A DNA stretch of 64,000 bases from Acidobacteriota bacterium (lineage in GTDB: Bacteria > Acidobacteriota > Vicinamibacteria > Vicinamibacterales > UBA2999). The number at the start of each line of letters is the position of its first letter. The first letter of the stretch is position 1. The notes below the pieces were generated by a model. The model worked only from the letters and a program-made list of their open reading frames with translations. It was not told where the DNA came from and ran no database searches. Of this stretch, positions 63,774 to 64,000 are shown one piece after another. The DNA lies in assembly GCA_018000455.1 (NCBI GenBank), contig JAGNJW010000007.1, positions 119,061 through 183,060 of the forward strand, written 5' to 3'. Made by a program: the position numbers and the translations under genes.

Positions 63774-64000
63774 GGCAAAGCTCTCCCCTTCTGTTGTGGT
63801 GGTGGCGTTCGGGTAGTGCCAGCGCGGCGGGGGATGCCGGCCGTCGTCACCTCACGCGCGTGCGCTTGGGCACGCAAGTCCGTCACACAGGGGACGGCCG
63901 CGACGCGAAGTTTTTACGTGAACGGTAGAAACGGGGCCGCGCATCAGGCGCGATAGGTGCGTCAGGCGGGTCAGGCGGGTCAGGCGGGTGGGCGGGTGGG
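63774..64000. other. non-coding interval with 9-bp tandem repeat at window end
   Basis: No gene is apparent. From 63961 the unit GTCAGGCGG occurs three times in a row (63961-63987), followed by GTGGGCGGG-type degenerate units up to the window edge. Confidence 0.6.

Noticed and set aside
63961..64000. Window-end GTCAGGCGG repeat as a CRISPR or origin
   Set aside because: The 9-bp direct units lack spacers and no dnaA-box-like sequence is nearby; a simple tandem repeat is enough.

Overview
The window is high-GC DNA packed with genes on both strands. It carries three large FtsX/MacB-type permeases of the acidobacterial duplicated orphan permease (ADOP) architecture, one with a PadR regulator, plus many secreted peptidases and lipoproteins. 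This suggests a chromosome of Acidobacteriota, probably a soil-type lineage near the Vicinamibacteria. That placement is inferred from gene content; no rRNA, tRNA or CRISPR array is visible.

Layout. 1-3.8 kb: a signalling set (CHASE2 protein, FecR-domain protein, FHA/AAA+/Fis regulator with an altered GAFTGA loop). 3.9-6 kb: a TIGR00300 (LOR/SDH-domain) enzyme overlapping a rhodanese-type sulfurtransferase. 6-14.2 kb: two ADOP permeases, a secreted NGG-repeat protein, a PNPOx-like protein, a small membrane protein and an outer-membrane barrel. 14.3-24 kb: S9 peptidase, GT2 glycosyltransferase, class-C-like serine hydrolase, CPBP protease, amino-acid permease, CocE/NonD hydrolase and a family II pyrophosphatase.

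24.3-34.1 kb is the most striking part. Twelve genes read in one direction, mostly with overlapping start and stop codons: acyl/acetyl-CoA synthetase, E1 alpha, E1 beta and E2 of a 2-oxo-acid dehydrogenase, an acyl carrier protein, an Nqr-type respiratory module (B-like, C, D, E, F), the maturation factor NqrM and a two-CBS protein. No nqrA is present. The B-like subunit is much shorter than NqrB and lacks the flavin-attachment motif, while NqrC, D, E and F keep their cofactor residues. A short broken reading frame follows.

34.3-42.4 kb (minus strand): an MFS transporter, a membrane-anchored unknown, two dipeptide-type ABC permeases with their binding protein but no ATPases, a DUF885 protein and a Gfo/Idh/MocA oxidoreductase. 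42.4-47 kb: an unknown protein with a possible winged helix, an exported FAH-family protein, a TPR-like secreted protein and a GNAT acetyltransferase. 47.2-52.7 kb: a decaying tract, a disrupted membrane glycosyltransferase-like gene, a membrane-embedded spermidine-synthase-like protein and an intact paralogue of the disrupted gene. 52.7-56.9 kb: a REP/RAYT element (three related long palindromes, two bracketing an HUH transposase gene) beside an M14 peptidase and a DinB protein. 56.9-64 kb: a short membrane protein, ADOP permease with PadR, a subclass B3-like metallo-beta-lactamase and a 734-residue unknown.

A recurrent regulatory signature is a TANNNT hexamer placed 6-8 bases before the start codon of many unlinked genes, which suggests that leaderless transcripts are common in this organism.
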